From NCBI GenBank assembly GCA_036873135.1, contig JAPTYO010000009.1, positions 24,077,756-24,141,755 of the forward strand: a stretch of 64,000 bases of DNA, given 5' to 3'. The stretch comes from Clarkia xantiana subsp. parviflora. Taxonomy: Eukaryota; Streptophyta; Magnoliopsida; Myrtales; Onagraceae. The position numbers and the translations under genes were made by a program. The notes under the pieces are model-generated. The model saw only the letters and a list, made by a program, of their open reading frames with translations. It ran no database searches and was not told where the DNA came from. Shown in pieces: positions 35,597 through 47,700 of the stretch (within the stretch, counting starts at the first letter, position 1; the number at the start of each line of letters is the position of its first letter).

Positions 35597-38130
35597 GTGA
35601 CTTGCATCCTCATAATGCTCTCATATGCAGATCAAAAGAGGGTTTCATTGATGGGAGCCGATGATTCAGAGGAGCTGTCTGCCTGGGTGAAGTGTAATGC
35701 GTTAGTCAAGGCGTGGATCACAAACACACTTGACTCAAGTTTCCAATCGAGCGTGGCCTTTATTCCTACTGCACGAGAATTATGGCTTGACCTTGAAGAC
35801 AGATTTGCTTAAGTAAAATACGTTGAGGAGGATCAGGTATATCAATTCTTGTTGGTAATATCAGATCTCAACATGGACCCACTGTTGGCCAAAATTCAAC
35901 ATGACGTTGATTAGTGCATCCATTGAAGCAAGTGAGCCCCAAGGAGCAGCTTTCCATGCAGCAACAAGAAAGCCAAAATGTGAACAACATCGGTCATGAT
36001 ATATCTATATGCTACCAGTTGAAGGGGTGGGTATCCAGCCAATTGGAATACCCGTCGTCGATTCAGCAAGAAGAACCAGACAGCTCGGACCACACCGAAA
36101 TCAACTCCGAGAAATCAGACCAAGACGATTGCATATCACGCACATACAAGTGGTAGCTCACAAGCCTCACACGATTAATAGGACTCCGACGATAGCCAAT
36201 GAAGGAAAACCCCATATGAGCTTCTCTTTAGGAAACCACCAACGTACAAACATTTAAGGGTCTTTGGTTGTCTATGTTATGCTCACATGCACCATCGCTT
36301 CCATGACAAGTTTGATAAGAGGGCTACAAAATGCATATTTGTCGGGTACCCTTTTTCACAAAAAGGTTGGAAGGTTTACTCATTGAGATATAAACACTTC
36401 TTTGTTTCAAGGGACGTAATATTTCCTGAAGACATTTTCCCATTCTTGATGACACCAGACCCACTTTTACATAATGGTGGAGTTCCTTCACATACTCACA
36501 GGCTAAGTCAAGTTGAAGTAATGACAGACCATGAAGATGTTAATGACACCATTGAAGAAAGTCAAGAATAGCCATCAAATGACCAAACTGGTTATAACAG
36601 AGAGGAAGATGCAGATGCAGATCACGAACCAGCACAATTGGAAGCTATGTCTTCTGATAATGAGCGATGGTGCATGTGAGCATAACATAGACAACCAAGT
36701 CCTCTGGCCACATCAAGTCCTCAAGTACTCCTTACCCCTTAACTCAGTATATCCCATATAATAAGTTTTTTAGTGCTCATCGTGCTTATATGGCGGCTGT
36801 CTCTTCTGATAATGAGCCTCGTTCTTATAAGAGAGCGGTACACGATTCTAATTGGCGAACGGCCATGGCATCCGAAATCAAAGCATTGGAAAATAATCAT
36901 ACATAGGAAATTGTTTCTCTTCCCCGGGTAAGGAAGCTATTGGTTGTAAATGGGTGTACAAGATAAAACGCAAAGCAGATGGGACTATCGAACGATATAA
37001 GGCTCGCTTAATTGCAAAAGGCTTTACCCAAAAAGAAGGGAAGGATTACAATGAGACTTTTGCTCCTGTGGCCAAACTCGTTAGTGTTCGGTGCCTCGTA
37101 TCCGTAGCTGTTGCAACAAATTGGGAGTTGCACTAGATGGATGTCCATAATGCATTCCTTCACGGCGATTTAGCAGAAGAAGTTTATATGTGTCTTCCTC
37201 CAGGGTTTCGGCCTTCGAAGCGTGACCAAGTATGTCGATTGAAGAAATCACTTTATGGGCTGAAACAAGCTTCCTGAAATTGGTTGCGAAGCTCACATTC
37301 TGCTATCCAAGCTTATGGTTTCATTCAATCTCCAGCTGAGTCAACACTATTTACATTTTGTAAGGAAGGTGTATTCATGGAAATCTTGATTTATGTAGAT
37401 GACTTAGTACTTACAGGGAGTGACAATGGTGCATGTTTGGAGTTTAAACAATATCTTGGACGCTGCTTCAAAATTAAAGACTTGGGGCACTTTGAAGTAT
37501 TTTTGGGGCTTGAAGTTGCTCGATCGAATAAATGTATACTTCTATGCCAAAGAAAGTATGCACTTGATATACTCGATGATAGTGGACTAACAGGTGCCAA
37601 ACCAAGTAATTTTCCAATGGAGCAGCAATATCACGTACGCGGTTCACATTTTGAGTCAGTTCATGAATGAGCCTCGTCAAGGACATTGGGATGCTGCAAT
37701 ACGGGTGTTACGATATGTTAAGAGCAGTCCGGGTTTGGGTATTCTACTTCCTTCACGGAACGAACTTAAACGCACTGCTTATTATGACTCTGATTGGGCA
37801 AGCTGTCCAATGACTCAAAGGTCCACTACTGGTTATTTTGTCTCTCTTGGAGGTGCCCCGATCTCCTGGCGGACAAAGAAACAACCAACTGTCTCTCGTT
37901 CCCCAGCTGAAGCAGAATATCGAGCCATGGCCAATGTCGCTAGTGAGATAACATGGTTACGACGACTACTCGAATCTCTTGATACTTCTCAGGCAGGGTC
38001 TACGATTCTCCACTGCGACAACAAGGCGGCAATTCACATTGTCTCGAATCTCATCTTTCACGAACGCACGAAACATATAGAAATTGATTGTCATTTTGTT
38101 TGGGAAAAGATTTATGTGGTGAATTAGCAA
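35597..38130 (+). pseudogene. Copia gag-pol remnant
   Basis: Pieces in order: gag-like 35597-35815 (SAWVKCNALVKAWI...ARELWLDLEDRF); integrase C-terminal part 36287-36480 ([23 protein letters not shown]); RT from about 36930 ([30 protein letters not shown]) with YVDD at 37393-37404; RNase H 37770-38130 (DSDWASCPMTQRSTTGYFVSLGG). In-frame stops and frameshifts occur, and most of gag and the integrase core are missing. It is non-functional. Confidence 0.85.
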
Positions 38131-38291
38131 CTCGATGTCTCCACCAAACTCCAGCTGGCGGATATCTTCACAAAGGCACTCGGTTCACAGCAATTTCAGT
38201 CAATCTTACCTAAGTTGGGCATTTGCTATGCACACGCTCCAACTTGAGGGGGAGTGTTAGGAATATTCTGATCTAAATGAGGCAATATTAC

Positions 38292-39306
38292 TAGGGATGG
38301 CAACGGGGCGGATCGGGGCGGGTATCTCCGACTCCGGACCCGCCCCGCGGGTCGGCCAAGCAGACCCGAACCCGCCCATGTACCTCGCGGGGCGGGTCAG
38401 CTAGGGTAAAAAAGCCCCGCGGGTCGACCATCGGGGCCCGACCCGCCCCGAGCACCAACAACAAATACGCAGTGTCGCAGTCTTCTTCTTCCTTTTTCTA
38501 GGAGAAACATTGACCAGAGTCAACCGACGGCGCCTCTTCATCGCCGAAATGGCTCAATCGCAGACAACCGGTTGCAAGATTGGTCGGATTCGCTGTTGGC
38601 TTATGATTTCTTCATGTCTGTCATGTGGGTTTGGTCGGGTTCTTTAATCAAGCTATTGGTGACCAAGAATCTAGGGGTTGACATCCATGAACCCAGATGC
38701 GAGGCACCAAGCACTCAATCTCTGTTCTTAATATCTTCTTCTTTGCTTTCCTGGGTGATGACACCGGCGGTGGATCATACAATCCCCTCACTGTCTTAGC
38801 CGCAGCCTTATCCAGTGACTTCAACATCTTTTTCTTCACCGTCGGCGCTCGTTTCCCTGCTCATGTTGCTACATTTAATTCTTTTTCTTAAGAAAATAAT
38901 TCATTTTTTAGATGATGATTTTTTGATGCCTTTGGTTGGAAACGATATTAGCCATTGCCTTGTTCATGTTCTAATTGCAGAGCTTAATTTTAACTAAAAA
39001 GTTTGGGAATTTTTGGTTTGTGATATTTTAGATTGAGAAGAGATTTTTGGTTTTGATTTTGCATTTTCTTTGGTATAAGAGGTAAGTTATTTATTTCTAA
39101 TTCGGTCCTTTAACTACTATATTAATCATATTAAATAAATAAAAATAAATTTATTATATATATAAGTATTACGGGCCCCGCGACCCTAGACCCGAACCCG
39201 CCCCGCACCGGACCCATTACAACCCGAACCCGCCTTGTGCCCCGCGGGTCAAATTCGGGTAAGGGTCCCACGGGTCAGCGGGTACCGCAACCCGTTGCCA
39301 TCCCTA
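38292..39306. mobile_element. hAT-type element in the Copia 3' LTR
   Basis: The ends TAGGGATGGCAACGGG and CCGTTGCCATCCCTA are inverse. Flanks aatattac (38284-38291) and aatattgc (39307-39314) form an 8-bp duplication with one change. GC-rich cccgaacccgcc-type subterminal repeats lie at both ends. The central part has no identifiable transposase. Confidence 0.85.
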
Positions 39307-39472
39307 AATATTGCTCCACTAATCCAAATCTCCTTATACTCTTGTATTTATACATAGTTTCCATTTTATGTATGTAATTACTTGATTTCCATTCTATGAT
39401 ATTATGTAGTATATACATATTGTACGTGGATACAATTTCTTTAATAAGATTATCATATTATTCAATCTTTTA

Positions 39473-40207
39473 TAAATTCTTCCAAATTGACAGCTCTCTA
39501 ATTTTATATCTTTTTGTTGATCAACTTTACAGATTAATTAGTACCCGATTCGAATTCTAAACCCTAAATATATAGAGATATGACTCGTTTTTAATGTTTC
39601 AAAATAGCATAGGAGAAATCTAATTCGTTGGGTTTATGAATTCGCAAATAATAATAATAATTAATTAAAGATAATGAGTTCGTTCCTGGAAAGCCGGGAC
39701 ACCATGGGAGCTGCACTGCACTGCACTGCAGCCACACACGTGGCTGTGGAACTTAGGCAGAGCAGAGGTGTTTCGACAACTGCCACAACACTACTACTTC
39801 TTGTCCCCCCTTTGCCGCTCTCTTCTCTTCCTTAGATAATAAATATATATCCCCACGGCCAGACAGAGTCACAGAATATATTTAGGAAATATTTTTCAGG
39901 GACAAAACATATACTCATATTTTTTCAATATATACAAAATTGCTTCTACAATTAATTTTGGATCACAAATGTTATTATGCTTATAAATATGTTAAGTAAT
40001 GAAATAACTTTTTTTTTACTAAAAAAATCGTTAATACTAGGTAACATTTGTCATCATAATATTATTTATAATCGTAAAACTTAATATCTTAAAATTAATA
40101 TACAAATATATGCTAATCATTGGATAAGACATCAACTGTATCATATTTCTTTATCAACGGCACTATATTTACGTCTAAGGTAGTATATTAAAATATAAAT
40201 AACAAAT
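39473..40207. other. Intergenic
   Basis: A ctgca pentamer repeats at about 39710-39730 beside a small palindrome (cacacgtggctg). No gene seen. Confidence 0.4.
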
Positions 40208-41057
40208 GGTCAATAGCCTGGGAGAGGTTTGAAGTTAAGGCCATGTGAATTTGAGAGGTTTGAAGTTTGAATTGGTGATAATAGAGGTCTGAAAGTTCGA
40301 CTTTGTAAATTTGAGGTTTTCCGTCCAAATTTTCTGTCAAATTTAACAGAACCACGTGAAATGTCAGATTTACCCCTTGACAATATTTTAAATAAATTAA
40401 AAGTTTAATTCCAATGGAACATGAAATGACAAAAATACCCCTTTCACTAGTTAAAACATAACCCAACTTCGGCCACCACCACAGCTCCCGCCGGCCACCA
40501 CCACAGCTCCCGCCGGCCACCACCCAACTCCGGCGACCACCACTCACAGTCTGGCGACCACCACCCAACTCCGGCGACCACCACTCACAGTTCGGCAAAC
40601 CTACCCAACTCCGACGACTACCACGATTGGGCCCACATCGGAGCTCTGTGGCTCCGACCTGGGGCCACAGAGCTCAGTGCTACAGATCGGAGCTCTGTGG
40701 CTCCGACCTGGGGCCGCGGTTGTGGTCGCCGAAGTTAGGTGGTGGTCGCTGGAGTTGGGTGGCGGTCGCTGGAGCTGAGTGGTGATCGCCGGAGTTGGGT
40801 GGTGGTCGCCGGAGTTGGTGGTGGCATTAAAGGCATTTTCGTATTTTCATTCAAGCATGTGAGGTGAAAGAAGGGCATTTTTGGAATTTAATATTATTTC
40901 TGGTCACATGTCAAGCACATAACTAATTTCCGTTAATTTTAACGGAAAAAACTAACGGAGACCTCTATTATCTACAAGTCGAAACTTCAGACCTCTATTA
41001 TCGCCAATTCAAACTTCCGACTCTCAAATTCACATGGCCCAAACTTCAGACATCTCC
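40208..41057. mobile_element. MULE-like foldback with GC-rich repeat core
   Basis: Long inverted repeats (40219-40345 and about 40925-41057) surround a GC-rich core. Flanks aaataacaaat occur on both sides (40197-40207 and 41058-41068, 11 bp). The left end carries about 11 extra bases relative to the right. The core 40465-40815 holds repeats of ccggcgaccaccac units on one side and their inverse on the other. No convincing protein is encoded. Confidence 0.65.
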
Positions 41058-41068
41058 AAATAACAAAT

Positions 41069-42178
41069 CAATACAAAATGATTTTTTCTAGAAAATTTAA
41101 AAAGAATAGTTTTAACTTTAATGTTTCTATTTAAAAAAAAAATAGTAGCCTAAATACATCTGATCCTTAAAGAGTAAAATGTTGGTGTTATTTTTTTTTT
41201 TCATTATTGTCAAGATCGGACCCTAAAATGGTCCATAAGCTGAACCCTACTTTATATTATAAGGATTGTGAGTCGGATAGGAAGAACGAGTTCAAAACAC
41301 CTATATATAAATTCTGTGAGATCTTTTACTAAAATCAATCGGCGATTATAATAAAAGTATCCATTAATTTTATATATTGTTTCAATCTATTTGTGGTGGT
41401 ACATTTTGCTGAACTTTATCATAGTCCGGGTTGAATTGAGGCCGATTTTGATACAACCCTACTCAACACCATTGACTCAGCATCTGTACTGAAAATAAAA
41501 TTCATAACTATTAATTAATTAAGGATTGGTCAGAACCCAGAAGAGCCAAAACCTAGATTAATTAGCGTCCTGCATAGATTATTTTTTAAGTTATTAACCT
41601 AAAATAGTCTGTAGCTATAATCGATGTACTAAATTTAAAATGTTGATATTCCGTATGGATCTCAGCTATCATATTGGGTGGTTTCCACTATTTTCTCTTA
41701 AATTGACGAAACAAAATTATATTTTTTAAACATCAAATAATCATAAGCTATAAGCAACAAATCTGATAGTTCGAAAAAGCGAAAACATGTTTTTGTTGCT
41801 TAATATGTCAATTTCAACGCTAAAATCAGTCGAAAAAAGTGAAAAACAACAAATTTGATAATTGGAACATCGAAAATCAACATTGTAAAATTTAAGAGAG
41901 CAATTATCAACATGACACATTGTTGTGACTGTTTTTAGGTTCTTTCTTAACCTTTTTTTTTTTTTAAAAAAAAAAAACGTAAAATGAATGAGATAGTAGT
42001 GAGTGGTGACGATAACTCATGATCCACATTTATTTTTAAGAACGCATGCATCTAAAATACAAATGATACAAAGCCCTAATAATTAACTCAGCGCTCCAAT
42101 AACTACTAATAAGAAGGATCGGGCTAGTTTGGGCTAACCCCATGCAGTTAACTCTTTTAACGTGCATATATAACATAA
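41069..42178. other. Intergenic, no gene
   Basis: AT-rich, with no terminal repeats or coding signal recognised. It likely includes the 3' UTR of the - strand PB1 gene near 42178. Confidence 0.4.
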
Positions 42179-43464
42179 CTACATGCATTCTTTGGGATTC
42201 TCATTGTGATGAACAAGATAGATACGACCTCCTCTATTTACATAACCATAATGATGATGAGGATCCATCTTCTTCACAGCTGCAAATTTCGTTATGTAAT
42301 TAAGAGGAGACCACACTGGCTGTGGCCTTGGCATCATCATTACCATTTTCGGCATCAATGGCGAAAACCCGATCTTGTTAACGTGATGAGATGACGGCGG
42401 AGTTGGAGGAGGAGATATTTTCTTGGTGGCAATCGGAGAAAGGAAAGCCCTGATCTGTAAACCCGACGGAACCGATATTGTGTGGCTATATTCTTCAATG
42501 AGGTTCTCGAGGTCCTTGTCGGAGCTGACGGATATAAGAGCGTCCATGTCTTCCGTCGGTAACTGGCACCGGAGAGAAACGGAATCCGCACATAATCCCC
42601 CCATCTTTGATATCAATTCTGTTTTAAAAGAATCCATTTTTAAATCAGTATACTATCGCATAAGATCGAACTTGTTACTGAATACTTTTGATATATTGTT
42701 CTTATTCATACTTTACATTTCCTTAAATTGACACGGCTTTTTACATTTTAAATAAACTACTTAACTAAGATTTGTACATGCATGCTTTGATAACATATCA
42801 AGATTAAATCTCGTGTTTTAACACTACTAAAAAAAGAAGATTAGAAGAATTTTCGTTACGGACGTTTGCTCAAGGGTCGTAAACAACTTTACAGTATTCA
42901 AATTTAGTGACACTTCTTAGAAGCATAGTTTGTTTTTTTTTTGGTATATTTATTCCGACGCTTTTAAAAAAAATTATTATAATGACGGGTAGTAGCATTA
43001 CCACTTGCATGCATTGGTGACGCAAAAAAACGTTGCGTATTTTAAAAGTTTTGCAACACTTACTATAAGCGTCACAATGTGTTTCTCAATGGTGATAAAA
43101 AATGACGTGTCTACTTGTATTGGTAAAAGCGTTGTAAGTATTATGATGATACATTTGTATCGCGATAAATTAATATTAGTGTCAGGAGAAACTAATTTTT
43201 GTAGTTTAACAAATTGTAAATGGGTTTGAGATGTTGTTATTCATAGTTTAAGAGAAAAAGAAACTGACCAGCAAAAGAGACGGAGTTGTTGACGGCGAGA
43301 AGACGGGTTTGTCCACCGTGGTAACGAAGCTTGCCGTCTGGGTAACGGGGGAGGATCTTGCCACCGTAGCTGCAGAGGAACTTGATCATGACAGTGGTAG
43401 AAGAAGAAGAAGAAGAAGAAGAGGAGCGTTTGGGAGCAGTGACGTTTTCTGAAGGTCCTAGCAT
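42179..43464 (-). CDS. PB1-domain protein
   Basis: Exon 1 is 43464-43269 and exon 2 is 42618-42179, with a GT-AG intron of 650 bp in phase 1; total 211 aa. The PB1 domain spans about residues 25-110 (KFLCSYGGKILPRYPDGKLRY then GGQTRLLAVN, continuing after the intron with ELISKMGG...LRCQLPTEDMDALISV...DKDLENLIEEY). The second motif holds the acidic OPCA-like stretch. PB1 domains bind other PB1 proteins. The tail is proline/methionine-rich and unstructured. A serine run (residues about 14-22) is coded by a GAA/TTC repeat. It belongs to a plant group of small PB1 proteins of unknown role. The start is the only ATG before the domain. It looks intact. Confidence 0.9.
42822..43206. mobile_element. 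CACTA-like MITE in the PB1 gene intron
   Basis: It begins CACTACTAAAAAAAG and ends TTTTTGTAGTT, with taa on both sides (42819-42821, 43207-43209), consistent with a 3-bp duplication and a slightly mutated right end. The interior has short gcgt/acgc motifs. It does not touch the splice sites. Confidence 0.5.
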
Positions 43465-43563
43465 GCTTTGCTTGAAATGGATTTAGCTAGTGTGAGGAAT
43501 AATAATTAATGGAGAAGACGAAGAAGATGCTGCGTTTGGACACAAGTTTAAGGATTATTATTT

Positions 43564-43575
43564 GGTATTTATATA
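43564..43575 (-). promoter_or_regulatory. TATA box of the PB1 gene
   Basis: On the - strand TATATAAATACC lies about 100 bp upstream of the start codon. Confidence 0.55.
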
Positions 43576-43609
43576 GAGGTTTTGTGAAGAGAGGAGAGCC
43601 GCAAATAGA

Positions 43610-44245
43610 GTGGGAATGCTAGGTGTGTTGATACATATCTTCTTCCCAATCAACTGCAAGTTAAATTGGTTGGCCGACGCCATAAACGACAAACTTACGT
43701 ACTGCATAAGAAAGCATATATCAAACTATATATGTCGGTCTACCAAATCCTACATGACCCCGCAAAAACAACCAATTCAACCTCAAACACTAATTATATC
43801 CTCATATTTATTACTCTCAACTATTCTTTTCATTTTGCCTTAGTTCAACATTTAACTTCTTCATATATATTTATAGGTTTAGAAGCTAATCACAGTCACA
43901 ACTCTCTACCATGTTACTTTTTAAAATTTTCAGGTTTAAATTGTTATTAATATATATATTGACGGATTTTGGTCCAATAACTTCATAAAATTCATCCGTA
44001 CAAACATTTAAAGAATTAAAAATAAAATAAATAAACAAACAAAAAAGGGATGAATTCGTGAACTTCAACTTAGCTTCGAACCATGAAATTACGATAGCAA
44101 ATTCAAGAGGGGAACCAAATTTGAAGAAATAGAAAGAGAATGACAAACGATATATGTCGGTCTACCAAAAGGCAAATACCATGTGATTCAGTCACCCCGC
44201 AAAACAACCTCAAGCTCTAATTAATCTCTTAGCTTTATTATTAAA
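43610..44245. other. Intergenic with a partial direct duplication
   Basis: 43728-43747 and 44150-44169 are identical (20 bp), and the following 80 bp are also related (accccgcaaaa...caacctcaa). This marks a roughly 420-bp offset duplication or the ends of an insert. No gene seen. Confidence 0.45.
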
Positions 44246-44721
44246 CTAGATCCACCCACGCGTAGCGCGAGCTGGATCTAGTATAAGCATTAGGAAAATC
44301 CACTTTAGTGGATTCAAAAACCAAAATGAATTATATATTATAGATGCTATATGTGTTAAAAAGAAAAAAATAAAGTGAAATGCATAACAGATATTTATAT
44401 GCATGTAATGTAATTAGGCCCTAAGTGGATTTAAAGAGTCCAAAGTTCATTTTTTATGACTGTTTACATATGTGGGTGTATTGAGAGGGTATTTTGTCAG
44501 TATTCATTATTTATTTCTTATTTTTTCGATCAATATTCGTGAGATGAAAAATTTAATAATAAAAAAAATTATATGATATGATATATTAGATATAGTTAGA
44601 ATAAAACTAAATGCAATCTCAACATTTATAATAAAAGAAAATAAAATAAAACTTACGAAGACATCAATAATTTCATATAACTTTAAATCTAAGATAACAA
44701 AATATTTTGAAATACGACATT

Positions 44722-47700
44722 TCAAGTATGTATACCGGTAAACCCTTCAAAATCTCCTTTCTTAACCAAGACCTTTGTCGAAAACTGTGCTATACCTCGT
44801 GATAAAGCAACATATAGTTGGCCGTGACTAAAAACATGATCAGACAAATATATGCCGACATTAGGCAGAGTCTGGCCCTGTGCCTTATTTATAGTCATTG
44901 CGAAGCTCAAGCGTATAGGAAACTGTTTACGCGTCATCTGAAAAGGTAGGCAGCCATCTTATGTTTGCTTCATTGAGATCCTATGAATAAATGCTTTAGT
45001 TCCTTTAAATTGTCCACTAAGAATTTCCGCATAAATGAGATTACGCATAAAATTCAAACATATCAACCGAGTGCCGTTACAAAGTCCAACGTTAGGCTCT
45101 AGATTCCGAAGAAGCATTATTGGTGCACATTTTTTAAGCGTAAGACAATGTGGAGGCATTCCTTTTGGAGCGATGGAGTTCACGTACTCTCCCTGATATA
45201 ATTCTCTTGATTCATCATAAACAGAATCACTCAAAAGAAAAAAATGTATGTTCAGTACCTGTAAAAAGTTTATCTTGTCATTTAACTGATCAACATCATT
45301 ATTGGTCGGCACCAATATAGCTCTATCCTCATAAGATGATGTATCTTGTGCCTCATTTTGAAAATCAGGGAAGATGGTATCAATTAAGGTATCAATAGAT
45401 TCTTCTCCATTCCAAAGTATTGCCATTTGTTCTGGCAATTTTTTTAAATCATCAAATGCATATTTTTCTCTACCATCACCAACATGCAATAGGAAATCTG
45501 AAAATTCGTTATCAGAGCGAGACCTCATATTTTGTTTCAATCGGAGAACTCTAACATGCCTCCAAAGTATGGAATTAATGAAACAAGAATCTATGAGCTG
45601 GGCCTTCGTTCCACTTGGTACGACTGGAAGAACTTGTCGAAAATCACCACCCAATATCACCACCTTACCACCAAATGGACTATTGTTTTCACAAATGTCC
45701 TTCAGGGCACGTTTGATTGTCGGTATTGCGATATCCTAATACCGGTATTAGCTAATACATGCTTAGCTAATACATTCTTAGCTAATACAATGTTTGATTG
45801 AGCCATGTATTAGGATATCCTATACAATGTTTGAATGAACTTTGTATTAGGATATCCTAATACAATGACTAAAAGACCTAAATACCGTTACTTGCATTTT
45901 CAATGAAGATATATTTTACATATGATTAATTTAACAATGATAAAATTTAACAAAAAAAAGTAACTTCAATTATTTAAAATAATATTTTTCATAAAAAAAA
46001 AATCAAATTTATGTATAAATAGTAAAAACTATTTTTGCTAATGTATAAATATGTATATATATAAAGAAAATAGTACAAAACAATTGAAAAAAGTGATTAG
46101 CCCGACCCGACCCGTTCTAGCCGGGCCTAGCCCGAACTAAACCAAAGCAACATAAAGCAGCCCGACCCGAACAGCCCGAATTGCTCAGTCCGGCCCGAAC
46201 CGCACAGCCCGACCCGAACTGACCTGCCTGGTCCGAACCACCCAGCCCGGCCCGAACTGACAAGCCCAGCCCGGCCCTAACCGCCCATCCCGGCCCAAAC
46301 CGCCCAGCCCGGCCCGAACATGACTCGGCCCGACCCGTGTCCGAAGTTTCGATGTAAACGGGGTCCGGCCCGAAGCTACGATGTAAACAGTGAGAGTTTG
46401 CCATATATTACAAGGGTAAATTAGTAATTAGGAGATTGGTATTAGCTAATGCTTTACTTTTAGATGGTATTAATTAATACCAAATTCCTTCTATAATTGA
46501 GTATTAGCTAATACCAAGTATTAGCTAATACCAATACCAAGTTGACACAAATACGGTATTAGCTAATACCGGTATTAGGATATCGCAATACCGGCAATCA
46601 AACGTGCCCTCAGTGTCCTGTCTAATGATTCAAAAAGAAATCTATGAGCCATCAGCGCCTTATCTCATATGATTGCTATAGCTCGACGAAGTAACTCAGC
46701 GTGAGTAGACTGCTTAGTAATCGAACATGTAGCAGAAGAGTCCGGGTTTATAGGAAGTTTAAATCTAGAATGTAGCTTTGGTTTGTAGCCAAAGCTATCT
46801 GCTTTCTGTCACGCAACAAAGCTAAAATAGCACGATACATGTACGTTTTCCCAGTGCCACCGGGTCCATCAAAAAAGAAGACACCACTTTCTCCATGGTT
46901 AATTGTTAACATAATGGTATCATATGCGATTTTCTGGTCCGAATTGAGATACTGAATTGAATCTAGCTCATCTTGAGGTAGATGAATTGACAGCTCGTCA
47001 TGTATAATGCAAGGCTCTGAATGGTCGTTGTCCAAATGAATGTTGATATTCGGAAAATCATAATCACGGATTGCCTTTCCATGTTGTTGCAGCAAAACAT
47101 TAAACTATCGTAACAATCTGATCTCTAACTGTGATGCAGTTACCTCGGTTTGACGATAATCTTGTACCATAACATCGTAAAATTCATTCCATAACTCGCG
47201 CACACTTGTTGATTCATAATAAACTAAAATAGTCACGAAAAGTCTCCTAAGAACCTTCAACATGCGAAATGTTGATGCCACAAGCAAGCACAATCGAATA
47301 TTGTTGTCTTGCTCCAATAAACCATACTCTCAACAGCCATTTGAAATGAATCATGTGTCCTACCGCCATGAGTTTGGAGATCTTCGAAGGATGTCGGTCC
47401 TCTAACATGGTTAAGGAGGAGACGGAGATAGAACTTTTCTTTATCATTAGGAGCCACTGTGTAAATCCTCGCAACGACTCTAAGACTATTAGCCATTCTG
47501 CTCCAAGTAAGATTCGCTTTCGACCAAACATAATGTTCAGGAAATTCCCGATATAAATAGTTTCTTGCCTCTGGATCATTAGCGTTCCGCGTAAAAAATT
47601 CCGTAAGCATAGTCATGGAATTTTGGGGATCAGCTAAAAGTTGATCAATTTGTTGGTTATTGCGGAATCGCACTTGTTACATAGTTATAGAATAATAATG

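Larger units (their letters stand above)
35271..39472 (+). mobile_element. Copia LTR retrotransposon, internally deleted
   Basis: The 5' LTR is 35271-35461. A primer site resembling tRNA-Met (TGGTATGAGAGC) follows at 35462-35473. The 3' LTR is 38255-39472, longer because a hAT-type element sits in it. The polypurine tract is about 38244-38254 (ttgagggggag). Gag, integrase, RT and RNase H pieces follow in Copia order but with stops and large deletions. LTR ends are decayed (not a clean CA) and a 5-bp target duplication is not convincing. Confidence 0.85.

Noticed and set aside
46117..46404. Glycine/arginine/alanine-rich repeat protein frames (also 61313-61680)
   Set aside because: They are the translation of a 20-bp GC-rich minisatellite inside a transposon and are open on both strands. 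There is no start context or conservation.
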